A stretch of 7,537 nt of DNA from a bacterium (GTDB taxonomy: Bacteria > UBA8248), in assembly GCA_027622355.1 (NCBI GenBank), contig JAQBZT010000146.1, positions 1 to 7,537 of the forward strand, read 5' to 3'. This document shows positions 1 through 6,040 of this stretch, in pieces. The position numbers and the translations under genes are program-made. Numbering within the stretch: the first letter of the stretch is position 1; every line of letters begins with the position of its first letter. Below the pieces are notes generated by a model. It had not been told where the DNA came from, did no database searches, and saw only the letters and a list, made by a program, of their open reading frames with translations.

Positions 1-40
1 CGAACCCAAAATCACGTGTGTGAGAGCCTTTTGAGTTTTG
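1..40 (+). repeat. Dispersed intergenic repeat, module A, copy 1
   Basis: This segment matches 4855-4893. Both begin CGAACC and both end in an identical 18-mer, AGAGCCTTTTGAGTTTTG (23-40 and 4876-4893). The middle third is diverged and differs in length by one base. Both copies lie outside genes. The copy starts at the window edge, so it may extend further left. No function is known to me; it is one module of the repeat family that fills the gaps of this window. Confidence 0.7.
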
Positions 41-45
41 GGCAG

Positions 46-72
46 GGATCGACAATTTTGCCCTGTCAGGCC
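46..72 (+). repeat. Dispersed intergenic repeat, module B, copy 1
   Basis: This 27-base segment aligns without gaps to 6093-6119, with 23 of 27 bases identical. It starts GGATCGA and contains TGCCCTGT. The far copy runs directly into the 18-mer repeat at 6117-6134, while this copy runs into unrelated sequence. It follows module A by five bases, so two repeat modules are joined here. Confidence 0.65.
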
Positions 73-110
73 ACTTTTTCCACGAGCGGGACGGATATTA
101 AATAAGTCTT

Positions 111-130
111 GAATCGGGCCCCCGCTACCA
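111..130 (+). other. tRNA 3'-end-like fragment, possible degenerate attachment site
   Basis: These 20 bases match 414-433, the T-loop to CCA end of the tRNA fragment downstream, at 18 of 20 positions, 303 bases away. Both end CCCCCGCTACCA. The two mismatches (GG for CC) destroy the T-stem, and no D or anticodon arm lies upstream, so this is not a tRNA gene. A direct repeat of a tRNA 3' end is the usual trace of site-specific integration, but no integrase is visible. Chance similarity is possible. Confidence 0.4.
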
Positions 131-388
131 AGAAATCCAAGGGGTGGCCTGCCCCCCGTGACCAGCCTCCCCTGTTCGGAAACCCCCATGCGCCCATGTC
201 CTCAAATCCATGTACGGAGAGGGATATATGGGGGCAGGGGGGGGCACGACACTCGCCTTCGCGCCCCGCCGGGGGGTGTGCCACACGGTTTCAACTGGTT
301 GCGTATAGGTTGCATTTCCCGCCGCGTTTTGCCGTGTTTTGCAACCCACGAACACCTAAACTCAATGGTTTCAAGGGATGGTTCACAA
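131..388. other. Non-coding stretch without recognised gene
   Basis: No convincing gene is seen in this stretch. It holds strand-biased C and G runs around 147-250, including a C-rich block near 150-158 partly complementary to a G-rich block near 231-246, and CCCCCAT (183-189) facing ATGGGGG (228-234). GGTTGCA (308-314) is partnered by TGCAACC about 26 bases later. Open frames through here run into the tRNA fragment and terminator, and none has a ribosome binding site or a recognisable protein. The sequence between the two tRNA-end repeats may be the remains of an excised or decayed element. Confidence 0.5.
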
Positions 389-433
<45 letters not shown>

Positions 434-442
434 CCGAAAATT

Positions 443-479
443 GACTCCCTGGCTCCTTTGAGCCAGGGAGTCTTTTTTT
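443..479 (+). terminator. Strong intrinsic terminator after the tRNA fragment
   Basis: A perfect 12-bp stem (443-454 with 461-472, arms GACTCCCTGGCT and AGCCAGGGAGTC) closes a six-base loop and is followed by seven T residues (473-479). The outer bases 433-440 (ACCGAAAA) can also pair with TTTTCGGT at 476-483, so it could work in both directions. Its position suggests it is the original terminator of the tRNA whose 3' half lies just upstream. It also separates the amidase gene from any transcription entering from the left. Confidence 0.93.
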
Positions 480-501
480 CGGTGTCTTTTCGCCAGCGAG
501 C

Positions 502-626
502 GCATGTCCATGGCGAGTTACGAATGTTAGCAAAATTCCAGGTGTTTTGGTTTCAGTTGAATTTTTGGACATGAAGAGCAAGGCAACGAAAGTTGGGTTA
601 AAATTATTAATTCGCCATGCACAGGC
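502..626. repeat. MITE-like element bounded by inverted 18-mer repeats
   Basis: The right end (609-626) is the exact 18-mer AATTCGCCATGCACAGGC. The left end (502-519) is its inverted, degenerate partner (15 of 18). The 125-base unit carries no gene. Inside it are an inverted copy of the TGTCCAAAAATTCA module (551-571) and GCAAGGCAACGAAA (578-591), which recurs as GCAAGGCGACGAAA at 4930-4943. The layout resembles a non-autonomous transposon remnant, or a REPIN, without a transposase. I see no clear target-site duplication. Its right end lies 37 bases before the amidase start, so it forms part of that gene's upstream region. Confidence 0.55.
551..571 (-). repeat. Dispersed repeat, module C, inverted copy
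   Basis: The reverse complement of this segment matches 3593-3613 at 19 of 21 positions (core TGTCCAAAAATTCA). The core shares TGTCCAAAAA with the module at 4832-4848. This gives three copies in three different gaps, one of them inverted. Confidence 0.6.
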
Positions 627-663
627 GGAGCCCCGAAAAACGAGCCGAGCGAGGAAAAAAGAA

Positions 664-2088
664 ATGGATGCAACGGAGCTCTGTTTTCTGCCGGCGGTGG
701 ATCTGGCGCGGATGATCCGCGAAAAAGCGGTCTCCGCGCGGGAGGTGATGGAGGTGCATCTGGGCCAGATTGAGCGCATCAACCCCAAGGTTAATGCCCT
801 CGTGACCCTGGACGCCGAGGGCGCGCTTCAGCAGGCCGACGTCGCCGACCGGGCGCTCGCCGCCGGGAGCGGAGCCGCGCCGGGGCCCCTGCACGGCCTG
901 CCCCTGGGGGTGAAGGATCTGATCCTCACCAAAGGCATGCGCACCACCTTCGCCTCGCCCATCTACAAGGACAACGTTCCGGAGGTGGACTCGCTCATCG
1001 TGGAGCGTGAGCGGGCCGCCGGGGCGATCATCGTGGGCAAGACCAACACGCCGGAGTTTGGGGCGGGGGAGCAGACCTTCAACGAGGTATTCGGCACCAC
1101 GCTCAACCCCTACGACACCAGCAAAACATGCGGAGGCAGCAGCGGCGGCTCCGCCGTGGCGCTGGCCTGCGGCATGGTGCCCCTGGCCGACGGGACCGAT
1201 TTCGGCGGCTCCCTGCGCAACCCGGCGGCGTTCTGCAACGTGGTGGGGCTGCGTCCCTCGCCGGGGCGGGTGCCCTTCTGGCCCGCCAAGCTCGGCTGGT
1301 CGGGCCTCTCCGTGCAGGGCCCCATGGCGCGCCACGCGCGGGATATTGCGCTTTTCCTCTCCGCCATCGCCGGGCCGGACGCGCGGGCGCCCATTTCCAT
1401 CGAGCAGCCGGGCAGCATCTTCGCCCGGCCCCTGGAACGGGATTTCGCCGGCGTGCGCATCGCCTGGAGCCGCGACCTGGGCTTCTTGCCCATGGACCCT
1501 GTAATTACCGAGACCTGCGAGGCCCAGCGGGGGGTCTTCGAAACCCTGGGCTGCCTTGTGGAGGAGGCCCATCCGGACCTGCGGGGGGCGACAGAGGTGT
1601 TCCACACTCTGCGCGCCTGGAAGTTCTCAATTGACCGCGCCTACGAGTACGAGCACCACAGGGAATTGCTCAAGGACACGATCATCTGGAACACGGAAGA
1701 GGGCCACAAGCTGGACGGCCCCAGCGTGGCCCGCGCCGAGGCCAAGCGCACGGAGCTTTTCCACCGGGTGCGGGAGTTCATGGAAACCTACGAGTACCTG
1801 GTGCTCCCCACCAACCCCATCCCGCCCTTCCCGGTGGAGCAGCGCACCGTGACCGAGGTGAGCGGCGTGCCCATGCCAACCTACGTGGCCTGGGGCGCCC
1901 TGCGGCATGTGATCACCGTGGTGGGCAACCCGGCCATTTCCGTGCCCTGCGGCTTCACGCCGGAAGGGCTTCCCGTGGGGCTGCAAATCGTGGGACGCCA
2001 CAACCACGATTTCGAACTTCTGCAACTGGCCCACGCCTTCGAGCAGGCCACCCGCTTCGGCGAGCGGCGCCCGCCGATCCTGGAGTAG
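664..2088 (+). CDS. Amidase signature family hydrolase
   Basis: This 474-residue protein is a normal full length for an amidase-signature enzyme, which hydrolyses carboxamides to acid and ammonia or amine, usually in the cytoplasm. The catalytic Lys-cisSer-Ser triad is intact: K84 in GVKDL, S159 in the GGSSGGS motif (157-163) and S183 in DFGGSLRNPA. The 24-residue spacing of the two serines matches the family. The C-terminal region has the usual substrate-lobe end (PTNPIPPFP, then NPAISVPCGFT and GLPVGLQIVG). I chose ATG 664 because GAGGA (651-655) precedes it by eight bases. The frame stays open upstream to an ATG at 547, but that extension is encoded by the repeat element. GatA and stand-alone amidases share this fold. 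No gatB or gatC is nearby, so a stand-alone amidase is more likely. The substrate cannot be named. Base composition is richer in GC than the genes downstream (52 of 60 bases at 841-900). Confidence 0.93.
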   Translation: MDATELCFLPAVDLARMIREKAVSAREVMEVHLGQIERINPKVNALVTLDAEGALQQADVADRALAAGSGAAPGPLHGLPLGVKDLILTKGMRTTFASPIYKDNVPEVDSLIVERERAAGAIIVGKTNTPEFGAGEQTFNEVFGTTLNPYDTSKTCGGSSGGSAVALACGMVPLADGTDFGGSLRNPAAFCNVVGLRPSPGRVPFWPAKLGWSGLSVQGPMARHARDIALFLSAIAGPDARAPISIEQPGSIFARPLERDFAGVRIAWSRDLGFLPMDPVITETCEAQRGVFETLGCLVEEAHPDLRGATEVFHTLRAWKFSIDRAYEYEHHRELLKDTIIWNTEEGHKLDGPSVARAEAKRTELFHRVREFMETYEYLVLPTNPIPPFPVEQRTVTEVSGVPMPTYVAWGALRHVITVVGNPAISVPCGFTPEGLPVGLQIVGRHNHDFELLQLAHAFEQATRFGERRPPILE

Positions 2089-2223
2089 CCGGCCAAGCTG
2101 AGTGAGAGGATGTTCTATAAAAAACTTTTGGCAGGGCGCGCATACCCGGGTGGAATTGAGAAATTTTACGTGGAAGTCACATTGCAGAGGCCGGGTTTAC
2201 ATCCCCACGGCCGCTTGATTCGG

Positions 2224-2240
2224 AATTCGCCATGCACAGG
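2224..2240 (+). repeat. 18-mer family repeat directly upstream of the M24 gene
   Basis: The segment AATTCGCCATGCACAGG is identical to the first 17 bases of the repeat at 609-626 and 4969-4986. It ends 17 bases before the chosen start codon of the M24 gene. The rest of the 169-base gap (2089-2223) shows no terminator or convincing promoter. TTTTGGCAGGG near 2124-2134 loosely resembles TTTTGGGCAGGG at 36-47. Confidence 0.75.
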
Positions 2241-2257
2241 ATTCTGTGAGGTTGAGC

Positions 2258-3496
2258 ATGCTCTTTAATCGAGAACGCGCTTTGGAATTCATGGCCAAGT
2301 ACGATCTTGACGCCCTGCTGGCGACAACGCGCCATAACGTCCTTTATCTCTCGGGTTTCCAGGGATGGGCGCAGTACACTTACGGCGATGCGACAACCGA
2401 AACATTCGCGCTTTATTTCAGGGACGGCGGCGTGGCGCCTGCTCTTATCGTTTCCCGCCAGGATGAAACCTATTACTCGGCTACCGGATCATGGATAGAA
2501 GACGTCCGCGGATACGGTCTCCGCTCGGCACTCAACATTGAGCCGGGTGAGCAGGGAGCGACGGATGAAGAGCGGAATTACCTGAGCCTTATCACCGACG
2601 ACGCTCCGAGGGAGGCGAATTCCGTCGATGCGCTCGTACGGGTGTTGCGCGATCGGGGAATATCGAGTGGCAAGATCGCCATCGACAACGAAGGTATCCG
2701 GCCGGCCACCCGGACCAGCCTGGAAGCCGCATTGCCGGGCATTTCGTTTCAAAATGGTGCAAATTTGTTCCGCCTGATACGTCTCCAGAAGACTGCCGAG
2801 GAAGTGGAGCGGATTCGGGTGGCCGCTTCCCTGAATGAGGAGGCGGTCTCTGCCTTTCATGCCGAGCTGATGGTGGGGAAAACGGAACGCGAGATCGCCA
2901 GCCATTACTATCGGACTGTTGCGGCGGGAGGCGGAAAGTGGAGTTGGTTCCATCTCGGGGGCGGGCGTCGTTCGGCCTCGATTTTTCCGCCTTCTGATCG
3001 CCCGTTTCAATCGGGAGATGGGTTCTTTTTCGATGCCGGGATGCGGCTGGGGCACTACTGCGGCGATGTGGGTTGTTGCGGTTCGTTTGGCGAGCCCGGA
3101 GTGGAGCGCAAGGCGCAATGGAATGCCATCCAGGCAGGGCTGGCGGAAGCGTTGGAAACCATCAGGGCGGGGGTCAAGCCCTCGGAGATTTTCCGCGCCG
3201 CCGTGGCGGGTGCGAAAAAGGCCGGATTACCGAATTACAACGGCGCATTCTGCGGCCATACGATAGGCATCGAAGCCCGAGAGCTTCCCTATACGCTCAG
3301 CGAGCCAACCCCGCTGAGCGATCCGTTTCTTCCCGAGTCGTCGGATATCCCTTTTCCGGCGGGAGCCGTGCTCTCAGTCGAACTGCCTTCGGGAAAATTT
3401 GGCGAGGGCGGAGTGCACGCGGAATATACTGTTCTTGTCACCGAGACTGGGATGGAGCATCTCGGAGCGGCGAAGCGAGAGCATTTCGTGGTTTAG
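2258..3496 (+). CDS. M24 family metallopeptidase (Xaa-Pro peptidase/creatinase type)
   Basis: This 412-residue protein has a creatinase-like N-terminal domain (about 1-165) and a pita-bread catalytic domain (about 175-412). All five dimetal ligands of the M24 family are present in order: D259 (FFFDAGM), D270 (CGDVG), H334 (CGHTIG), E375 (SVELP) and E389 (HAEYTV). The 11-residue spacing of the two Asp is typical. Relatives cleave Xaa-Pro peptides or, in the creatinase branch, C-N bonds of small molecules; sequence alone does not decide between these. There is no signal peptide, so it should act in the cytoplasm. I chose ATG 2258, with GAGG at 2248-2251 six bases upstream. GTG 2246 in the same frame would overlap that site. 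It lies on the same strand as the amidase, 169 bases downstream, so co-transcription is possible but not shown. Two adjacent cysteines follow D270 (GDVGCCGSFG), where relatives often carry an Arg. Confidence 0.92.
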   Translation: MLFNRERALEFMAKYDLDALLATTRHNVLYLSGFQGWAQYTYGDATTETFALYFRDGGVAPALIVSRQDETYYSATGSWIEDVRGYGLRSALNIEPGEQGATDEERNYLSLITDDAPREANSVDALVRVLRDRGISSGKIAIDNEGIRPATRTSLEAALPGISFQNGANLFRLIRLQKTAEEVERIRVAASLNEEAVSAFHAELMVGKTEREIASHYYRTVAAGGGKWSWFHLGGGRRSASIFPPSDRPFQSGDGFFFDAGMRLGHYCGDVGCCGSFGEPGVERKAQWNAIQAGLAEALETIRAGVKPSEIFRAAVAGAKKAGLPNYNGAFCGHTIGIEARELPYTLSEPTPLSDPFLPESSDIPFPAGAVLSVELPSGKFGEGGVHAEYTVLVTETGMEHLGAAKREHFVV

Positions 3497-3585
3497 GGTT
3501 GCCCGCAGTTCAATTTGACGCTTCAGAACGATTTCACCGAAAGCGCATCACTCAACTCGGAGATTTGTACTTGAGCAGCGCGGAC

Positions 3586-3602
3586 CCCGTCCTGTCCAAA
3601 AA
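3586..3602 (+). repeat. 17-mer direct repeat, module C, left of the decarboxylase gene
   Basis: CCCGTCCTGTCCAAAAA occurs here and, identically and in the same orientation, at 4832-4848. The two copies bracket the minus-strand decarboxylase gene, 1246 bases apart start to start. The copy lies in the gap between convergent genes (3497-3730). I see no clear bidirectional terminator in that gap. Confidence 0.75.
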
Positions 3603-3614
3603 TTCATCTGAATC

Positions 3615-3721
3615 CTAGATCCCTTGAATTTCCCCATATTTCTCAATAATCTTGTGTTTCATCGTAATCATATCTAGCGGGCATTCGACCTGGCATGTCT
3701 GCCGCAAGGTCGTGGTCAGTT
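3615..3721 (-). pseudogene. Possible 3' remnant of an unidentified gene
   Basis: Reading the minus strand beyond the decarboxylase stop, in another frame, gives about 35 codons ending TAG at 3615-3617, with a peptide-like tail (RQTCQVECPLDMITMKHKII, then EKYGEIQGI). The composition looks protein-like, with charged residues and two Cys. There is no credible start codon with a ribosome binding site, and the frame overlaps the end of the decarboxylase gene if extended. I cannot name a family. It may be a decayed gene end or chance. Confidence 0.2.
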
Positions 3722-3730
3722 GAGATACGC

Positions 3731-4714
3731 TCAATCTTCTGCCAACTTGAACAGCTTGAGCGCGTTGGTGCGCCCGATTTTCACGCGGTCGGCCTCGCTT
3801 ATGGTGGCATCGTCGAACCAAAGCGCCGCGTCACCCACACCCTCGAACGGATAATCGATGGCAAAAAGAATGCGGTCGGCGCCAATTTCCAAGATCGCGT
3901 CGATCATGGTCTGGGTGCGGAAATTGCCCGACGTGGTGAGGTAGAAATTCTCGCTGAAATATTCGGCGATGTTCCGCTTGGCGGGATAGCGGGGAGGCCG
4001 CTTGGTCCAGCCGTTGCGGTTGTCGATGCGCCACAGGCTATAGGGGATGCCTTCTCCCAGATGTCCGAGGATGATCTTAAGTTTAGGATAGGCGTCGAAC
4101 AGGCCCGAGCACATGAGGCGCAGCGCGTGGACCGCTGTTTCTTGTCCGAAGGCCCAGGTCGGACCCATCAGCCAGGGATGGCCATCATAAATCTGCGCCA
4201 TCGAGGGAAGCGGGTCCCTGGGGTGGAGGTAGAAGGGAACCCCGAGCCTTTCGACGACTTCCCAGAACGGCCAATATTGTTCGAGATCGAGATAGACGGC
4301 GCTGTTGTTATCACCGATCTGGGAAAATCCGTTGACCAGCGCTCCCCGGAAACCGAGGTCGTTGACGGAGCGTTCCAGTTCCCTGGCCGCGGCCTCCGGG
4401 TCCTGCAAGGGAAGGGCGGCGAGACCGGCGAAGCGGTCGGGCCGCTTGGCGACCTCTTCGGCGAGAAAATCGTTGGATCTCCTGGCCACTTCGATCGCGC
4501 GCTGGGTGTCCGGTATGGCTTGGACGGCGGGTGCGTTAAGTGACAGGATCATCATCTCGACCCCGAACTCGTTCATGAAATCAATGCGCTTTTGCTGAAT
4601 GTCAAAAAGCCGGCTCTTCAATTCCGACCAGATGCTCTCGCCCAGGAACCGGGAAGAATCCTGGATCGTCTCGTCGATGGCGAAATGTTCCTCGACCCCT
4701 ATCTTTGCCTTCAT
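3731..4714 (-). CDS. Gamma-resorcylate decarboxylase-like amidohydrolase (ACMSD type)
   Basis: This 327-residue protein belongs to the amidohydrolase_2/ACMSD superfamily of metal-dependent TIM-barrel decarboxylases. It looks like reversible gamma-resorcylate (2,6-dihydroxybenzoate) decarboxylase, which yields resorcinol and CO2 and is known as GraF in Rhizobium and TsdA in Rhodococcus. Length equals the characterised enzyme. The metal ligands fall at the same residue numbers: E8 and H10 (VEEHF), H164 (FYLHP) and D287 (FAIDYPF). H218 and E221 (GHLGEG) and R229 also fit. Stretches such as ILSLNAPAVQAIP and LTTSGNFRTQT are as I recall the family; I could not align them here. It is cytoplasmic. 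I chose ATG 4714 because GGAG (4721-4724, read on the minus strand) lies six bases upstream; an in-frame ATG at 4756 lies within the leader hairpin. No other resorcinol-pathway gene is visible. Other 2-hydroxybenzoate decarboxylases are alternatives. The gene is bracketed by 17-bp direct repeats. Confidence 0.9.
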   Translation of the reverse strand: MKAKIGVEEHFAIDETIQDSSRFLGESIWSELKSRLFDIQQKRIDFMNEFGVEMMILSLNAPAVQAIPDTQRAIEVARRSNDFLAEEVAKRPDRFAGLAALPLQDPEAAARELERSVNDLGFRGALVNGFSQIGDNNSAVYLDLEQYWPFWEVVERLGVPFYLHPRDPLPSMAQIYDGHPWLMGPTWAFGQETAVHALRLMCSGLFDAYPKLKIILGHLGEGIPYSLWRIDNRNGWTKRPPRYPAKRNIAEYFSENFYLTTSGNFRTQTMIDAILEIGADRILFAIDYPFEGVGDAALWFDDATISEADRVKIGRTNALKLFKLAED

Positions 4715-4740
4715 GATTTTCTCCCCTGACCGTGGCGGCA

Positions 4741-4778
4741 ATAAAAAGGGAGGCACATACCGAGTACGTGCTTCCCTT
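4741..4778 (-). terminator. Terminator-like hairpin in the decarboxylase leader
   Basis: On the minus strand, arms 4778-4764 and 4760-4746 form a 15-position stem with one G-T pair and one A-C mismatch, closing a three-base loop. The stem runs into five T residues, two of them within its base, then ATT. It ends about 28 bases before the ATG at 4714. It may terminate transcription coming from the alpha/beta hydrolase gene, or act as an attenuator in the decarboxylase leader. If it is a plain terminator, a promoter would have to fit into the 27 bases that remain, which is tight. Confidence 0.6.
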
Positions 4779-4831
4779 CAACGTGTATTCTCATGCTGAA
4801 GATAGTCCGCCACCGATTCCAAATATGTTAT

Positions 4832-4848
4832 CCCGTCCTGTCCAAAAA
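4832..4848 (+). repeat. 17-mer direct repeat, module C, right of the decarboxylase gene
   Basis: This is identical to 3586-3602 (CCCGTCCTGTCCAAAAA). It opens a run of repeat modules that fills most of the gap up to 5081: this 17-mer, module A (4855-4893), module D (4930-4986) and then the inverted 18-mers. Confidence 0.75.
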
Positions 4849-4854
4849 CCCAAA

Positions 4855-4893
4855 CGAACCAAAATTCCCTGTATAAGAGCCTTTTGAGTTTTG
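4855..4893 (+). repeat. Dispersed intergenic repeat, module A, copy 2
   Basis: This matches 1-40, including the identical 18-mer AGAGCCTTTTGAGTTTTG at 4876-4893. It follows the 17-mer module C by six bases. No reading frame of interest crosses it. Confidence 0.7.
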
Positions 4894-4929
4894 ATCAGTC
4901 CATGGAGGTAGCTTTTGCGGAGGCCAACG

Positions 4930-4986
4930 GCAAGGCGACGAAAAACCTGAATTCAGGCTAGAATTATCAATTCGCCATGCACAGGC
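4930..4986 (+). repeat. Dispersed repeat, module D, ending in the exact 18-mer
   Basis: It begins GCAAGGCGACGAAA and ends AATTATCAATTCGCCATGC plus ACAGGC. The same two blocks occur in order at 578-626, where they are eight bases closer together: 13 of 14 bases agree in the first block and 24 of 25 in the second (602-626 against 4962-4986). Conserved ends with a variable middle point to one repeat element with internal deletions. Confidence 0.75.
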
Positions 4987-5081
4987 TTGTCGAGTTGTCG
5001 GTACTGAATCGCCTCGGCCAGATGCGCCGAGGCGATGTCGTTCTCGCCTGTGCATGGTAAATTACTAATTCGCCATGCACA
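4969..5081. repeat. Nested palindromic repeat cluster with inner hairpin
   Basis: Three 18-mer family copies alternate in orientation: 4969-4986 (forward, exact), 5046-5063 (inverted, 16 of 18) and 5067-5081 (forward, first 15 bases exact). The first pair encloses a perfect 11-bp hairpin, ATCGCCTCGGC (5008-5018) with GCCGAGGCGAT (5026-5036), around a seven-base loop. The second pair forms a near-perfect palindrome with a three-base centre (5049-5063 against 5067-5081, 13 of 15). This matches REPIN-style architecture. The hairpin has no T-run on either side, so it is not a standard terminator. The cluster ends nine bases beyond the stop codon of the alpha/beta hydrolase gene. Confidence 0.75.
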
Positions 5082-5090
5082 TGGCATTTC

Positions 5091-5885
5091 CTAGCTGATG
5101 GGAAATTTTGCCAGAAACTTATCGAGTTCATCCATCAAGGCTTCTGTCGCGTCCCATACCGGAAAATGGCCGGAGCCCGGAAGGATGGTCCGCGTGCAGT
5201 TGGGGATGCGCTCCAGATACACATCGCTGAAATCCAGGGGCCCCGGGTCATTTTCGCCGTAGCAAATCCAGGTGGGTACGCTGATTTCCGAAAGACGCCC
5301 GGTCAGGTCCGGCATGGTGAACAGTGCGTTCGCCGTCGCGGCATAGGTCTCCGGTGTATTTTTCAAAAACCGCGTTTTATATTCTTCCGCGAGCGGCCCT
5401 TCGAGCATTTTTGGAGGCAGAAGCCTCCGAAATTCATTGTGGTTGAAGACAGCCTCCATCCCCTCCTTGATGGAAAGCTGGTGAAGCACCTCAAAATGCT
5501 CCCGGTAGGCGCCGGAGGGCGCTCCCGCCGAGGAGGAAACAAGCATTAGCCGATGGAGCCGGTCGCTATGCTCGATGGCGAAGAGGGTCCCGGTTCGACC
5601 GCCCATGCTGTGACCGAGGAAGTCCACCTTCTCCAGCCCCAGCGCATCGAGAAACCCGAGCAAATCGTCCGCGAAATCCTGAATGTGGTATGGGCCGGGC
5701 GGTTTGTCCGAATCGCCGTGGCCCCGCTTGTCCAGGGCGTACACTTGGAACCGCTCCGCCAGACGGTCCAGTACGGGTGTAAACGCAAACCCGGAGTTCT
5801 GGAATCCGTGCGAAAGGATAATCGGAGGGCCTTCCCCGCGAACCAGATAATGCAGATTGATGCCGTTCACGCTCAAGGTTGGCAT
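5091..5885 (-). CDS. Alpha/beta hydrolase (possible ester or lactone hydrolase)
   Basis: This 264-residue single-domain alpha/beta-hydrolase-fold protein is typical in length for 3-oxoadipate enol-lactonase-like and meta-cleavage hydrolase-like members. An oxyanion-hole motif HG appears at 26-27 (LSHGF), the nucleophile elbow GHSMGG places S93, the acid is most likely D213 (YGENDPG) and the base H240 (GSGHFP). DKRGHGDS at 52-59 is the usual conserved turn after strand 4. There is no signal peptide. AGGAG (5894-5898, read on the minus strand) lies eight bases upstream of ATG 5885. It shares strand with the decarboxylase gene downstream but is separated from it by 376 bases of repeats and a terminator-like hairpin, so a joint operon is doubtful. 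A role next to aromatic-acid breakdown is an inference from position. Generic esterase or epoxide-hydrolase-like activities are alternatives. Confidence 0.92.
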   Translation of the reverse strand: MPTLSVNGINLHYLVRGEGPPIILSHGFQNSGFAFTPVLDRLAERFQVYALDKRGHGDSDKPPGPYHIQDFADDLLGFLDALGLEKVDFLGHSMGGRTGTLFAIEHSDRLHRLMLVSSSAGAPSGAYREHFEVLHQLSIKEGMEAVFNHNEFRRLLPPKMLEGPLAEEYKTRFLKNTPETYAATANALFTMPDLTGRLSEISVPTWICYGENDPGPLDFSDVYLERIPNCTRTILPGSGHFPVWDATEALMDELDKFLAKFPIS

Positions 5886-6040
5886 GATGGAGACTCCTAT
5901 TCAGGAAGGGGAGGATTCACAGGAATTGTGCGGCAACGCTCTCCCTTTTCAAAATTCCGGCCTATTTACCAATATATCCAGTTTTAAGCCGACATTTCCC
6001 ATGCGGTTCCTTGGATGGAGGCATTATAGCAAAAGGCCTT

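Noticed and set aside
547..663. Upstream in-frame start (ATG 547) for the amidase
   Set aside because: The extra 39 residues are encoded by the repeat element and are unlike any amidase N-terminus; ATG 664 has a GAGGA eight bases upstream.
607..1605. Long minus-strand open frame (332 codons) opposite the amidase gene
   Set aside because: It is a by-product of high GC. The plus strand here encodes an amidase with all catalytic motifs, and the opposite frame shows no known motif.
2246..2257. GTG 2246 as start of the M24 gene
   Set aside because: It would place the start inside the GAGG that serves ATG 2258, with no good site further upstream.
3695..4543. Plus-strand open frame of 282 codons opposite the decarboxylase gene
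   Set aside because: The minus strand carries the complete decarboxylase with all metal ligands; the plus frame has no ribosome binding site or family resemblance.
4715..4756. ATG 4756 as start of the decarboxylase
   Set aside because: It lies in the leader hairpin and adds 14 residues absent from the characterised 327-residue enzyme; ATG 4714 has GGAG six bases upstream.
5008..5036. Perfect 11-bp hairpin as an intrinsic terminator of the alpha/beta hydrolase gene
   Set aside because: Neither side of the stem has a T-run, so it does not meet the rule for an intrinsic terminator.
4832..5081. CRISPR-like array of repeats
   Set aside because: Repeats differ in type and orientation, spacing is irregular, and no cas gene is present.
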